64,000 nt of DNA from Kordiimonas sp. SCSIO 12610 (GTDB lineage: Bacteria; Pseudomonadota; Alphaproteobacteria; Sphingomonadales; Kordiimonadaceae), in contig NZ_CP073747.1 of the NCBI RefSeq assembly GCF_024398015.1, forward strand, positions 1,188,501 to 1,252,500, read 5' to 3'. Each line of letters begins with the position of its first letter. Within the stretch, counting starts at the first letter, position 1. Below, one piece after another: positions 26,769 to 34,937 of this stretch. Both the position numbers and the translations under genes were made by a program. The notes beneath the pieces were generated by a model. The model was not told the origin of the DNA and did no database searches. It worked only from the letters and a program-made list of their open reading frames with translations.

Positions 26769-27523
26769 CAGATTTAATTTTAACTGAAATTGACGGCCGG
26801 GTTCTAAAGCTAACGTTTAATCGACCTGATAAGAAAAATGCCATCACGCATGAAATGTATACGGCCTTGGCTGATGGATTGCAGCGTGCGCGTGAAGACG
26901 ATGATATCCGCACGGTTTATATTACAGGCAACGGCGATAGCTTCACTGCCGGTAATGACCTCGCTGATTTCCGTGATAATCCGCCATTGGGCGGTGAAGC
27001 ACCAGTTAACAGGTTTCTGGGTGAACTTGTAAAGGCAACAAAGCCGATTGTGGTTGCTGTTAATGGCATTGCCGTTGGGGTGGGGCTTACGATGCTTTTG
27101 CACAGTGATGTGGTGATTGCGGGCGAAAGTGCAGTGCTGTCTGCCCCGTTTGTTGATCTGGCATTGGTACCAGAGGCGGCGTCTTCGCTTCTTTTGCCGC
27201 GCGTTGTTGGTGCGGCGAATGCCGCGGATATTTTCTTTACCGGAAGGCGCGTTACCGCGAATGAAGCGCTCACGATGGGGCTGGTATCCCGCGTTATGCC
27301 CGACGCAGATTTAAAAGAAGGTGTTCTAGAGATTGCTCATTCTGTTGCAGCTAAGGCACCACAGGCTGTAAAACTAACAAAGGCTTTGATGCGGAAAGAT
27401 AAAGACGTAATTGCAGCTCGGATGCAGGAAGAAGGCGGACACTTTAATACGCAACTTCAATCTGCTGAGGTCTTGGAAGCCATCACAGCTTTCATGCAAA
27501 AGCGTGCACCAAACTTTGGCTAG
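26765..27523 (+). CDS. Enoyl-CoA hydratase/isomerase family protein
   Basis: A 252-residue crotonase-fold protein. The oxyanion-hole segments GDSFTAGNDLADF and NGIAVGVGLTMLL are present. At the catalytic positions it has PFVDLALVPEAASSLLLPR, with one Glu in VPEAASS and no Glu at the first hydratase position, a pattern closer to delta3,delta2-enoyl-CoA isomerases than to classic hydratases. It follows marR with a 4-base overlap. Its last codons (AFMQKRAPNFG and stop) recur at 28651-28711. Confidence 0.9.
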   Translation: MTDLILTEIDGRVLKLTFNRPDKKNAITHEMYTALADGLQRAREDDDIRTVYITGNGDSFTAGNDLADFRDNPPLGGEAPVNRFLGELVKATKPIVVAVNGIAVGVGLTMLLHSDVVIAGESAVLSAPFVDLALVPEAASSLLLPRVVGAANAADIFFTGRRVTANEALTMGLVSRVMPDADLKEGVLEIAHSVAAKAPQAVKLTKALMRKDKDVIAARMQEEGGHFNTQLQSAEVLEAITAFMQKRAPNFG

Positions 27524-27655
27524 ATTAATCGGCCTACACGACAAATGATCTTCACTGTGTTTTGACTGAAACTGGCATTTTGTTAGTTCTGAAGTTGACT
27601 TAGCAACATTAGATTATTGATCCTGTTAGCAACATTTATGCGAATAGGGTCAATA

Positions 27656-28651
27656 ATGCGGATCATTTCTAATCTGGTATATTTTGCAATTGGGGTGTTT
27701 CTCGTTTTCTTCGTAACCTCATTTGTTTCGCAATCTTTTTCTGATTTATTTGCAATCAGATTTAAACAGAATTTTGCAATAGAGAATGCTCACGTTATCG
27801 ACGCGAATACTTCGAATGACAGCTTTAATGATCAGCTAGTGTTTTTGTCAGGAAAGGTTTATGCACCGGAACCTTTAACTGATCAGGAATTTTCTGTATC
27901 TTCAGAGGGGATTATTCTGTTAAGGCGAGTGGAGGTTTTCCAGTGGGAGGAAGATATTGATCGATCTAACGCTTCCACTTCGTATACTTATGAACATGTA
28001 TGGTCGGACGAGTTAATCGATTCTACTCGATTTCGTAAAGACGGTTATGATAATCCCAGTCAAAAGCCATATGCTTCCAAATATTTCATAAATACCTCAG
28101 TGACTGTTGGCCCACACAAGGTGGATCAGTCATTGTTGGAAACCCTCATCGGCTCTCAAAATTTTCAATCAGCGTTATCCGATGACGAACTTGATTTGAT
28201 TATTGAAACAAAGCTTCAAAACTATACCCGATCCCATGGCTTTTTGTGGTCAGGTAACCCGGAGGCCCCAGAAGTGGGCGATGTCAGGATCAGTTTTGGT
28301 CGGATAATGGCTGACGCCTTAACTATTGTCGCAAAAAAATCGGATAATGAATTTTTGCCCTTTGAAACAAAAAAGGGTCCAATCTTTATAGCGCAACAAG
28401 GAATTGTTGATTTGGAGCATGTATTTGATCAACGATATCGCCAGGCATTTGGAAGTGCTGTCATTATTGTGGTGACGGGTTACTTGTTCATTTGGGTTGG
28501 AATTGTCGTTATGCTAGAACCTTTAAGAGGGTTCCCTATCACTAAAAGTCCAAGTCGAGGGCTCAATAAAATGGCATTTAAAAGTATGCTAGCGGTATCC
28601 CCTTTAGCTATCGGGTATATATGCCTATTGTTTATTATAGCATATTTTTAG
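27656..28651 (+). CDS. TMEM43-family membrane protein
   Basis: A 331-residue protein with a leading transmembrane helix, a large extracytoplasmic domain and two C-terminal helices (about residues 265-288 and 309-330). The domain shows TMEM43/LUMA motifs: RRVEVFQWEED, YTYEHVWSDELIDSTRF, KDGYDNPSQKPYASK and GDVRISFGRI. Bacterial TMEM43 proteins are uncharacterised. Start ATG 27656 has AGGG 6 bases upstream; a TTG at 27617 is in frame. It sits exactly between the hydratase gene and a second copy of that gene's 3' end, and its stop lies at the junction. Confidence 0.75.
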   Translation: MRIISNLVYFAIGVFLVFFVTSFVSQSFSDLFAIRFKQNFAIENAHVIDANTSNDSFNDQLVFLSGKVYAPEPLTDQEFSVSSEGIILLRRVEVFQWEEDIDRSNASTSYTYEHVWSDELIDSTRFRKDGYDNPSQKPYASKYFINTSVTVGPHKVDQSLLETLIGSQNFQSALSDDELDLIIETKLQNYTRSHGFLWSGNPEAPEVGDVRISFGRIMADALTIVAKKSDNEFLPFETKKGPIFIAQQGIVDLEHVFDQRYRQAFGSAVIIVVTGYLFIWVGIVVMLEPLRGFPITKSPSRGLNKMAFKSMLAVSPLAIGYICLLFIIAYF

Positions 28652-28715
28652 TCTGAGCTCAGTGGAGCTATTGCAGCCTTTATGCAAAAGCGCGCACCAA
28701 ACTTTGGCTAGATTT
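28651..28715 (+). pseudogene. Remnant 3' end of an enoyl-CoA hydratase gene
   Basis: The bases 28652-28711 encode SELSGAIAAFMQKRAPNFG and a stop, nearly the same as the hydratase C-terminus at 27467-27523. Most differences are synonymous third-position changes. There is no start or upstream hydratase sequence here. It is therefore a truncated, diverged second copy, separated from the intact gene by the TMEM43-like gene. Confidence 0.75.
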
Positions 28716-28838
28716 TTACATAAACCACAAATTGTGTTATCTTCTCTTTGATTGACCTCTGATAAGCATGTGATGTGCGCCTGTTTTTTACCCTAGTGAT
28801 ATGGACTTTTTGGTATAGGAATGTCGAAGAGAGGCTGA

Positions 28839-29351
28839 ATGAAGCAAGAGTATAATCTATCTGAAAAGCAGCAATTCTTACTCGATTTCTGGCATGATAA
28901 AGCATCACCAGAAGGATGGGTTGATAAATCGCATGTTTGCCTTCAGGCGCTTAGTAAAATTTCCCCTAATCTTATTCTTTTGAAATCCGTTGGTAACGAT
29001 GCGTGGGAATTTACTCTTGTTGGTACTGGGATCGTCGAGGAATACTGCCAGGATTTTACGGGGTGCTTGATCGACGATATTCCGTTTGACCAATGTAAAA
29101 CCCTCTATCAGGAGACTATGAACCATTCACGAAGGGCAGTTGTTCCTCATATTATTCAGGGTGATTTCTGCTATGATAAGAATGGTTTTCTGCAGGCTAA
29201 TGAAGTCTCAATACCGGTTTCAGATAACGGCGAAGGCGTCACTCATGTTTTGATCGTTTGTGACATTAAAAGAGGGCAGGAAATCCGCTCACTTTATGTG
29301 CCTGATAAACCAAACGAATTTAGTTATGAGATCTCGCCTTATAGGTGTTAA
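28839..29351 (+). CDS. PAS_5-like sensory domain protein
   Basis: A 170-residue soluble protein. It resembles the short alphaproteobacterial PAS_5 family: FLLDFWHDKAS at the N-terminus, SPNLILLKSVGNDAWEFTLVGTGIVEEYCQDFTG in the core, and a C-terminal beta strand THVLIVCDI. It carries no output domain, so it may act through protein contact. The same type of protein occurs at 54974-55486. It stands between the hydratase remnant and the TonB receptor. Confidence 0.65.
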   Translation: MKQEYNLSEKQQFLLDFWHDKASPEGWVDKSHVCLQALSKISPNLILLKSVGNDAWEFTLVGTGIVEEYCQDFTGCLIDDIPFDQCKTLYQETMNHSRRAVVPHIIQGDFCYDKNGFLQANEVSIPVSDNGEGVTHVLIVCDIKRGQEIRSLYVPDKPNEFSYEISPYRC

Positions 29352-29423
29352 AACTTGGTTTAGTAATATGTTTAGGTGCCTTCATCTAACTGTTTTAAAA
29401 CCAACATGAAAGCTTCGCATTTC

Positions 29424-29441
29424 GGTAACAATAGTGTCACC
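29424..29441. promoter_or_regulatory. Imperfect dyad upstream of the TonB receptor
   Basis: GGTAACA (29424-29430) and TGTCACC (29435-29441) form a near-perfect inverted repeat with a 4-base centre, about 47 bases before the receptor start. It is operator-like; the regulator is unknown. Confidence 0.3.
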
Positions 29442-29487
29442 AACTCTCTTTAATGCCTCGCATTATCTTATATTCAGGGAGTTGAGC

Positions 29488-31923
29488 ATGAAAAAAGCAC
29501 TATTGTTATCACAGGCCAGCATGTTAGCGCTGGCAATCGCGGGGACAACATTTGCACAGGATGCAAGCGTTGACGATAATGATCAGATTGAAACCATTAC
29601 CGTAACGGCGCAGTTCCGTGAGCAGAAGTCTACCGATGTGCCGCTTGCGATTACGGCCTATGACGGAAACTTTCTTGATCAGATTGGTGTCGCAGAATTT
29701 GATGAACTTTCGGCTTTTACACCGGGTTTTGTCGTTCAGGAACAAAGCGTAAATAACCCGGGCTTCGTGCTTCGCGGTATCACATCAGATAGTGGTGCTT
29801 CCAATATTGAGCCCCGCGTTTCTGTCTTCCAGAACGGTGTTTCTATCGCGCGTTCGCGGGCGTCAATCGTGCAGTTGTTTGATGTTGAGCGTGTTGAGGT
29901 TCTCAAAGGCCCGCAAGGAACGCTTTTTGGTCGTTCAGCGCAAATTGGTGCGGTTCATGTCATTACTAATAAGCCCAAGTTTGAATTTGAAGGCGGCGGT
30001 GAGGTTGAATTTGGTAACTTTGGTGGTCGCCGTCTGAATGGTTATGTCAACGTGCCACTAAGTGAAACGGTTGCGGTCCGTGCGGCGGCAGCCTATGAAA
30101 CCCGCGATGGCTTCATCGATAATACTTTTGGCGGGGACCTGAATGGTACAGACACGTTTGCAAGTCGCCTCAGCCTTCGTTTTAGACCCAATGATGATTT
30201 CACCTTTGATTTGATTTCCCATTATTCAAAAGATACGCCTCCGGGCACATCCTTTAAGTCTGGTGTTATCCCGGCACTTGGTGGCTCTACCAATCCAAAT
30301 GAAGCAGCGTCCTTGAACACGTTTGGTAATTTCCCTGGCCTCAGTGAACTGGGTATCAACCGTGAGATTTTTGACCTTACTGCAATTGCTGACTGGCAGA
30401 TTAATGATAGCTGGCGCATGGTGACAACAGGTGCTTACCGTGAATTCGACTCGTTGGAAGTGTTTGACCCGGACGGGACAGCGATTGATATCTTTATCTT
30501 TGCCGAAGACGCTGAAGGTGAGCAATATAGCCTCGACACACGCTTTAGCTATGATGATGGTGGCCCTCTTCGCGGCTTTTTTGGCGGCGGTATTTTCTTT
30601 GAAGACGGCAGCCAAGGGGTTCCTCTCGGCCTGAATATTGGAAATACAGCGGCTATTTTTGGCTCACTCGCGGCGGTTGGTACACCAGACGCCAACGGTA
30701 TCGCACCGTTTGGTGGCTCTGTTGCCTTGGCGCAGGCGTTCTTAAGCGGTGATCCGTCGGTGGTTGCTGCGGTAACGGCTGCGGGGGGTATTCCGCAAAA
30801 TGTGACGCAATTGGAAGAGTTTACCAATTTCTCTGATAATTCATCTTTCGATATTTTCGCTGAAGTTGAATATGATATCACCGACCGACTGACCTTAACG
30901 CTTGGTGGTCGCTACACAATCGATAACAAAGAAACACTATTCTCATCAGAAATTGTTCAAGCAAACCCGCTGACACCTTTGATTGTTGGGACACCGGGTT
31001 TGTTTGTTGGTAACTCCGGTGGGATTATTTCGTCTGATGATGCGGGTATTGATAATTCGTTTGACGGTTTCTCATGGCGTGCTGTTCTTCGCTATGCAGT
31101 TTCTGATAATGCCAATGTTTATTTCAACTATTCACGAGGTCGCCGTCCACAAGTTATCCAGGACGATGGAAACGCACAGCCGGACGGCAGTGCAACAGTT
31201 GATTTCAATATTATTCCCGCGGAAACAGTGGATAGCTATGAGGTTGGTGCCAAGGGCTCTTTCCTTGATAGTAAATTGAACCTTGATGCAGCGTTTTATT
31301 ATTATGATTATACAAACTTCCAGACGTCAATCACAGTTGATGCCGGGCCGGGCTTGCCGCCACAATTTGTGACAGTGAACGGCGGAACAGCGGACTCGTT
31401 TGGTGTGGAAGTTGGCATGGACGCGCGCTTGACAGATAACCTTAATTTGTTTGCAACATATGCCTATAACCGTGGACGTTTTAATGAAACAGACGACGAA
31501 GGCAACCCACAGCAATTCGGTGGGAACCAGTTCCGTCTGTCGCCAGATCATTCATTCTCTATCGGGCTTGGTTTTGAACAGCCAACGGATTATGGAACAT
31601 GGTTCATTACCCCGACATACACATGGAAATCATCTGTATTTTTCGAGGACGAGAACACGGGGCCTGTTACGGTTGTTGATCCGGCAACAGGAAACACCTT
31701 GTTCACAGTTCCAGGGGTAAGCCAAGATTCGTTTGGTCTTGCCAACATCCGTGCGGGTGTCAAACTTTGGGAAGATCAGGTTCGCATTCAAGTGTATGTG
31801 GAGAACCTGTTTGATAAAGAATTTATCATTGATGGTGGTAACACAGGCGGGGCACTTGGTATCCCAACCTTTATCGGTGGTGCACCGCGCTTCTACGGTG
31901 CAAGCGTTGCGTTCAAGTTCTAA
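29488..31923 (+). CDS. TonB-dependent outer-membrane receptor
   Basis: An 811-residue receptor. A signal peptide (KKALLLSQASMLALAIAGTTFA) precedes a TonB box-like stretch (IETITVTAQ), the plug domain (VPLAITAYDGNFLDQIG, VEVLKGPQGTLFGR) and a 22-strand-type barrel ending in GASVAFKF with a terminal Phe. Start is the ATG at 29488 with GGGAG upstream; 18 codons upstream in frame are not conserved-looking. Substrate unknown; this style is common for lipid or plant-glycan uptake in Sphingomonadales and Kordiimonadales. Monocistronic with a strong terminator. Confidence 0.95.
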   Translation: MKKALLLSQASMLALAIAGTTFAQDASVDDNDQIETITVTAQFREQKSTDVPLAITAYDGNFLDQIGVAEFDELSAFTPGFVVQEQSVNNPGFVLRGITSDSGASNIEPRVSVFQNGVSIARSRASIVQLFDVERVEVLKGPQGTLFGRSAQIGAVHVITNKPKFEFEGGGEVEFGNFGGRRLNGYVNVPLSETVAVRAAAAYETRDGFIDNTFGGDLNGTDTFASRLSLRFRPNDDFTFDLISHYSKDTPPGTSFKSGVIPALGGSTNPNEAASLNTFGNFPGLSELGINREIFDLTAIADWQINDSWRMVTTGAYREFDSLEVFDPDGTAIDIFIFAEDAEGEQYSLDTRFSYDDGGPLRGFFGGGIFFEDGSQGVPLGLNIGNTAAIFGSLAAVGTPDANGIAPFGGSVALAQAFLSGDPSVVAAVTAAGGIPQNVTQLEEFTNFSDNSSFDIFAEVEYDITDRLTLTLGGRYTIDNKETLFSSEIVQANPLTPLIVGTPGLFVGNSGGIISSDDAGIDNSFDGFSWRAVLRYAVSDNANVYFNYSRGRRPQVIQDDGNAQPDGSATVDFNIIPAETVDSYEVGAKGSFLDSKLNLDAAFYYYDYTNFQTSITVDAGPGLPPQFVTVNGGTADSFGVEVGMDARLTDNLNLFATYAYNRGRFNETDDEGNPQQFGGNQFRLSPDHSFSIGLGFEQPTDYGTWFITPTYTWKSSVFFEDENTGPVTVVDPATGNTLFTVPGVSQDSFGLANIRAGVKLWEDQVRIQVYVENLFDKEFIIDGGNTGGALGIPTFIGGAPRFYGASVAFKF

Positions 31924-31949
31924 CCTAGCCAATGGTAGCTAAAATAACA

Positions 31950-31983
31950 AAGGCCAGCCCGGATTTCGGGACTGGCCTTTTTC
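31950..31983. terminator. Bidirectional intrinsic terminator
   Basis: AAGGCCAGCCCG pairs with CGGGACTGGCCTT (one bulge) around a short loop. T-rich sequence follows on the plus strand and A-rich sequence precedes it, so it can serve both the TonB receptor and the convergent LCAT-like gene. Confidence 0.9.
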
Positions 31984-32006
31984 TATGGTGGACGCAAAAC
32001 TTTAGA

Positions 32007-33479
32007 TTACTCAGATTGCTTGATCGGATACCCGAGTGGTGTTCCCGATGGCCTTGGTTCAACGAGTAACCAGTAGAGAAGGTTATCAATAAACACCTTT
32101 GATTGCGTCAGGCCGATATGATCAAACGGCAGGATAACAACGCCGTCAAAATCAATGGGTGAACGAAGCCGCGGTGTCCAGATTTCGTCATTGCCGTCTG
32201 CGCGCTCGTCCATCAGGGCTGAGTAGCGTGGAACTGTCCCATCGCCTGGTGCTTTTTTAACCGTATCGAATTTCTTCTTCTGCGGGTCATATTCAAGAAC
32301 GCGGTCGGTTGGGTCTGCGTCACCAAGCACCAAATTGAAAATAAGCCGTGATGGGGGTGCAACCGGAATATCAAGGGCTGCGTTAAAACGCTTGGCATTA
32401 TCAAGGTGTGTTTTAAGGGTATGGTGAACGACGGCTTTTAATTCCTCAGGATCCTCAATTTCAGGGAAGAGGCGCTTGAAGGTTTTTTCCATCTTCGGGT
32501 TCATCAACCCCCACTCATGCTTTTCCCATGTTTCAATATCGTATAGGGAGCCAACTTCGCCGCCGTCTTTCATGACAACGGTATTGTGACGGTCACGCGG
32601 CAAAAGCTGATATAGGGATGCAAACGAACCAAGCACCGCCTGATTATAGAAAGGAAGGATCGGCCAGCCGTAATTTTTGCCTTCAACCAACTCATTCAGG
32701 GCTTGTGGTGCGCCCGCGTTTGGGGTGCCAACAAGGATAACACGTTCAACACCCAGACTTCCCGACCAATCGAGATTGGGTGCAGAACCGTCTTCGGGCA
32801 GGCCCTGATCGCCGTATCTCAACATATAGCGCGTGATCAACCCACCCATCGAATGGGCAACAATATCAACTTTAATATCTGCGTTTTCTATGCCGAATTT
32901 ACGTTCATATTCCTTTGAAACGCGTTCCCGCACTTCTTGAACAAAATCATAAAGCTTGGCCGCATTATCAGCGTTTGAAAGGCGCCAGTCATAATCAAAC
33001 TGATAGGCGGTATAATGATCATCGCCGTAGAGGTCTCCATTGGCTTCACCGATTTGCTGTTCTCGGAAGCCACCAGCCCCGAGCGCATCAATCAATTGGG
33101 CGTAGGCTGCGACCTTAAGCGGGATGCCAAGGAGTTGTAGTTTTACCTCCGTCAAGGCGCCGTCAGGGACAACATGGCTCCAGTTCGTAAGCGACCCATC
33201 CGGATATATATAAGGTGCTGTGATAAGCTTAAGACCCTCATCGGTCTGCGGATCAGCGGCGCCCGCGACAAATGCCCCCCAAACGGATTGATCGGTTCTT
33301 ATGTCCTTGAGTTTTGAACCCAATATTCCCGGAATTACGATCACAGGGTTTCTGTAGGGGCTTTCTGCTGCGGCAATGCGGTTATAGGTAAGCGCAATAT
33401 CAGGGTCCTTTGGACCGCTCGCGCAAGCGGCTAAAAAAGTCAGTAGAAAAAATGATACAATAGACTTATTTGTTTTCAT
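32007..33479 (-). CDS. LCAT-like lipase/acyltransferase lipoprotein
   Basis: A 490-residue lipoprotein with lipobox LAACAS. It belongs to the lecithin:cholesterol acyltransferase branch of alpha/beta-hydrolases: PVIVIPGILGSKL near the N-terminus, Ser210 in VDIVAHSMGG as nucleophile, WDLGS-like and C-terminal VILPFDHIGL holding the likely His. It may hydrolyse or transacylate phospholipids or sterol esters at the outer membrane. An inverted repeat GTTCAT-TGTG-ATGAAC lies 14-29 bases before the start. Confidence 0.85.
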   Translation of the reverse strand: MKTNKSIVSFFLLTFLAACASGPKDPDIALTYNRIAAAESPYRNPVIVIPGILGSKLKDIRTDQSVWGAFVAGAADPQTDEGLKLITAPYIYPDGSLTNWSHVVPDGALTEVKLQLLGIPLKVAAYAQLIDALGAGGFREQQIGEANGDLYGDDHYTAYQFDYDWRLSNADNAAKLYDFVQEVRERVSKEYERKFGIENADIKVDIVAHSMGGLITRYMLRYGDQGLPEDGSAPNLDWSGSLGVERVILVGTPNAGAPQALNELVEGKNYGWPILPFYNQAVLGSFASLYQLLPRDRHNTVVMKDGGEVGSLYDIETWEKHEWGLMNPKMEKTFKRLFPEIEDPEELKAVVHHTLKTHLDNAKRFNAALDIPVAPPSRLIFNLVLGDADPTDRVLEYDPQKKKFDTVKKAPGDGTVPRYSALMDERADGNDEIWTPRLRSPIDFDGVVILPFDHIGLTQSKVFIDNLLYWLLVEPRPSGTPLGYPIKQSE

Positions 33480-33492
33480 TGCCCTGATCCCA

Positions 33493-33508
33493 GTTCATTG
33501 TGATGAAC
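33493..33508. promoter_or_regulatory. Inverted repeat before the LCAT-like gene
   Basis: GTTCAT (33493-33498) and ATGAAC (33503-33508) form a perfect inverted repeat with a 4-base spacer just upstream of the ATG at 33479. It could be an operator or a hairpin near the ribosome-binding site. Confidence 0.35.
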
Positions 33509-33579
33509 ATAAAATATCTGTTTTCGTGTTAGCCATTTTTGAATTCTGACTATTGCAGATTACCATGTTGAATTACATC

Positions 33580-33690
33580 AAAAATTTGCCTGCACGGAGG
33601 GGCATCCGTGCAGGCTATTCTGATGATCCATACACATGCTGTTAGGGGAGGGGCAGGGAGTGTATGGGTATTATCATCAGTATTCTGTCT
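33580..33690 (-). ncRNA. Candidate minus-strand small RNA with C-rich loop
   Basis: A strong hairpin, GCCTGCACGGA (33588-33598) with TCCGTGCAGGC (33605-33615), adjoins a second, longer stem: TGATGAT plus CCATACAC (33621-33635) with GTGTATGG (33660-33667) and ATCATCA (33673-33679). Read on the minus strand, the long stem comes first with a C-rich loop (CCCCTCCCC), and the short one is followed by AAATTTTT, like a terminator. C-rich loops with CCUCC are known in alphaproteobacterial anti-Shine-Dalgarno sRNAs. No gene explains these structures. Confidence 0.4.
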
Positions 33691-33874
33691 TCTTACAAAA
33701 CAGATATGGGGTGTTGTTTCTGTTGTTCAAGAGTATTTTGCTATCAAACAAATGTGATCACAGTCTTGCTTTGTTTGTGCCGTGGAATGATCATACTTGT
33801 TCCCTCATTATGATTACCGTATGACAGAATAATTAGGCCTTATTGGCCGTGATTTTAGAGGCCCAGAGATAGTT

Positions 33875-34927
33875 ATGGAAGCAATGCTTGCAGAAGAAAG
33901 AATGATTGATCTTGAAAAATTTGTTTCAAGATCCGGGTGGGAGCGCGCGGAATTGTTTCCTATGAAGGGTGATGCATCGTTTCGCAGGTATACACGCCTG
34001 GTTATGGACAATGAGAAAGCCCTTTTGATGGACGCCCCAAAGCCACAGGAAAATATCGATGCCTATCTTGATATGACCGAGCATTTGAAATCGCTTGGGT
34101 GTCGTGTCCCAAAAATTTATGCTGAAGACCGTGATCTTGGGTTCGCAATCATTGAGGATTTTGGCGACGATACATTCAAGCGCCTGTTAACTGACACAAA
34201 CTATGATGAAACTGCCCTTTATTTAAAGGCTATCGACGTTTTAAAGCATATTCATGCGACGAAGGCGGCAACCAATATCAAATTACCGCTATATGATAGA
34301 GAGCTTCTTCTACGTGAGGTTATGTTGTTTGTTGAATGGTTCGTCCCGAAGGTAAGTGGAAGCACTTTGTCCGGCGAGGATAATGAACGTTACCGTGCAG
34401 TATGGCTGGATGTTCTTGATCATGTTGCAGATGATAATAGTGTTTTGGTGCTGCGTGATTATTTTGTTGATAATTTGATGCTGGTTGAGGGCGAAGGTTC
34501 GCTAGACGAATGTGCATTGCTCGATTATCAGGATGCGGTATTGGGGTCACCTGCCTATGACCTGGTTTCTTTGATTGAAGATGCGAGGCGCGATATATCG
34601 CCAGATGTGCGGCGTGCTGTACTCGCACACTATTTTGACGGTAATCAGAATATCGACCGGTTGAAAATGTTGGAAGCGATCAGTATTTTGGGCGCGCAGC
34701 GACATGCAAAAGTTTTGGGTATTTTCACAAGGTTAAGCGAACGCGATCAGAAGCATGGGTATCTTATGCATTTACCGCGCGTACAAAAGCTTTTCGCGCG
34801 TTCTTTGGCTTCTCCAAAATTGGCAGCAGTTCGGGAAGTTGTGTTTGATTTGGTGCCAAATTTAGGTGAGATCGTCATCGCCCCACCAGAAGCTGATATG
34901 AATGCCCTGAAGCCCCCAGTTGCTTAA
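33875..34927 (+). CDS. amgK: AmgK-like sugar kinase (aminoglycoside phosphotransferase fold)
   Basis: A 350-residue kinase of the AmgK type. It has DASFRRYTRL near the N-terminus, the ATP-site region FAIIEDFGDDTF, catalytic LRDYFVDNLM with Asp, and LLDYQDAVLGSPAYDL with the metal-binding Asp. AmgK phosphorylates N-acetylmuramate and N-acetylglucosamine at the anomeric carbon in peptidoglycan recycling. The usual partners murU and tsaE are not adjacent here, so the assignment rests on sequence alone. Alternative starts at internal ATGs (33884 and 33902) are possible. Confidence 0.8.
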   Translation: MEAMLAEERMIDLEKFVSRSGWERAELFPMKGDASFRRYTRLVMDNEKALLMDAPKPQENIDAYLDMTEHLKSLGCRVPKIYAEDRDLGFAIIEDFGDDTFKRLLTDTNYDETALYLKAIDVLKHIHATKAATNIKLPLYDRELLLREVMLFVEWFVPKVSGSTLSGEDNERYRAVWLDVLDHVADDNSVLVLRDYFVDNLMLVEGEGSLDECALLDYQDAVLGSPAYDLVSLIEDARRDISPDVRRAVLAHYFDGNQNIDRLKMLEAISILGAQRHAKVLGIFTRLSERDQKHGYLMHLPRVQKLFARSLASPKLAAVREVVFDLVPNLGEIVIAPPEADMNALKPPVA

Positions 34928-34937
34928 TACCAGTTGC

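Noticed and set aside
27461..28715. Simple attL/attR interpretation of the hydratase end duplication
   Set aside because: No integrase in the interval and the copies differ at many synonymous sites, unlike a recent att duplication; an older recombination is more likely.
33636..33824. 62-codon frame on the plus strand
   Set aside because: No ribosome-binding site or recognisable motif; it overlaps the stem-loops read as a small RNA.
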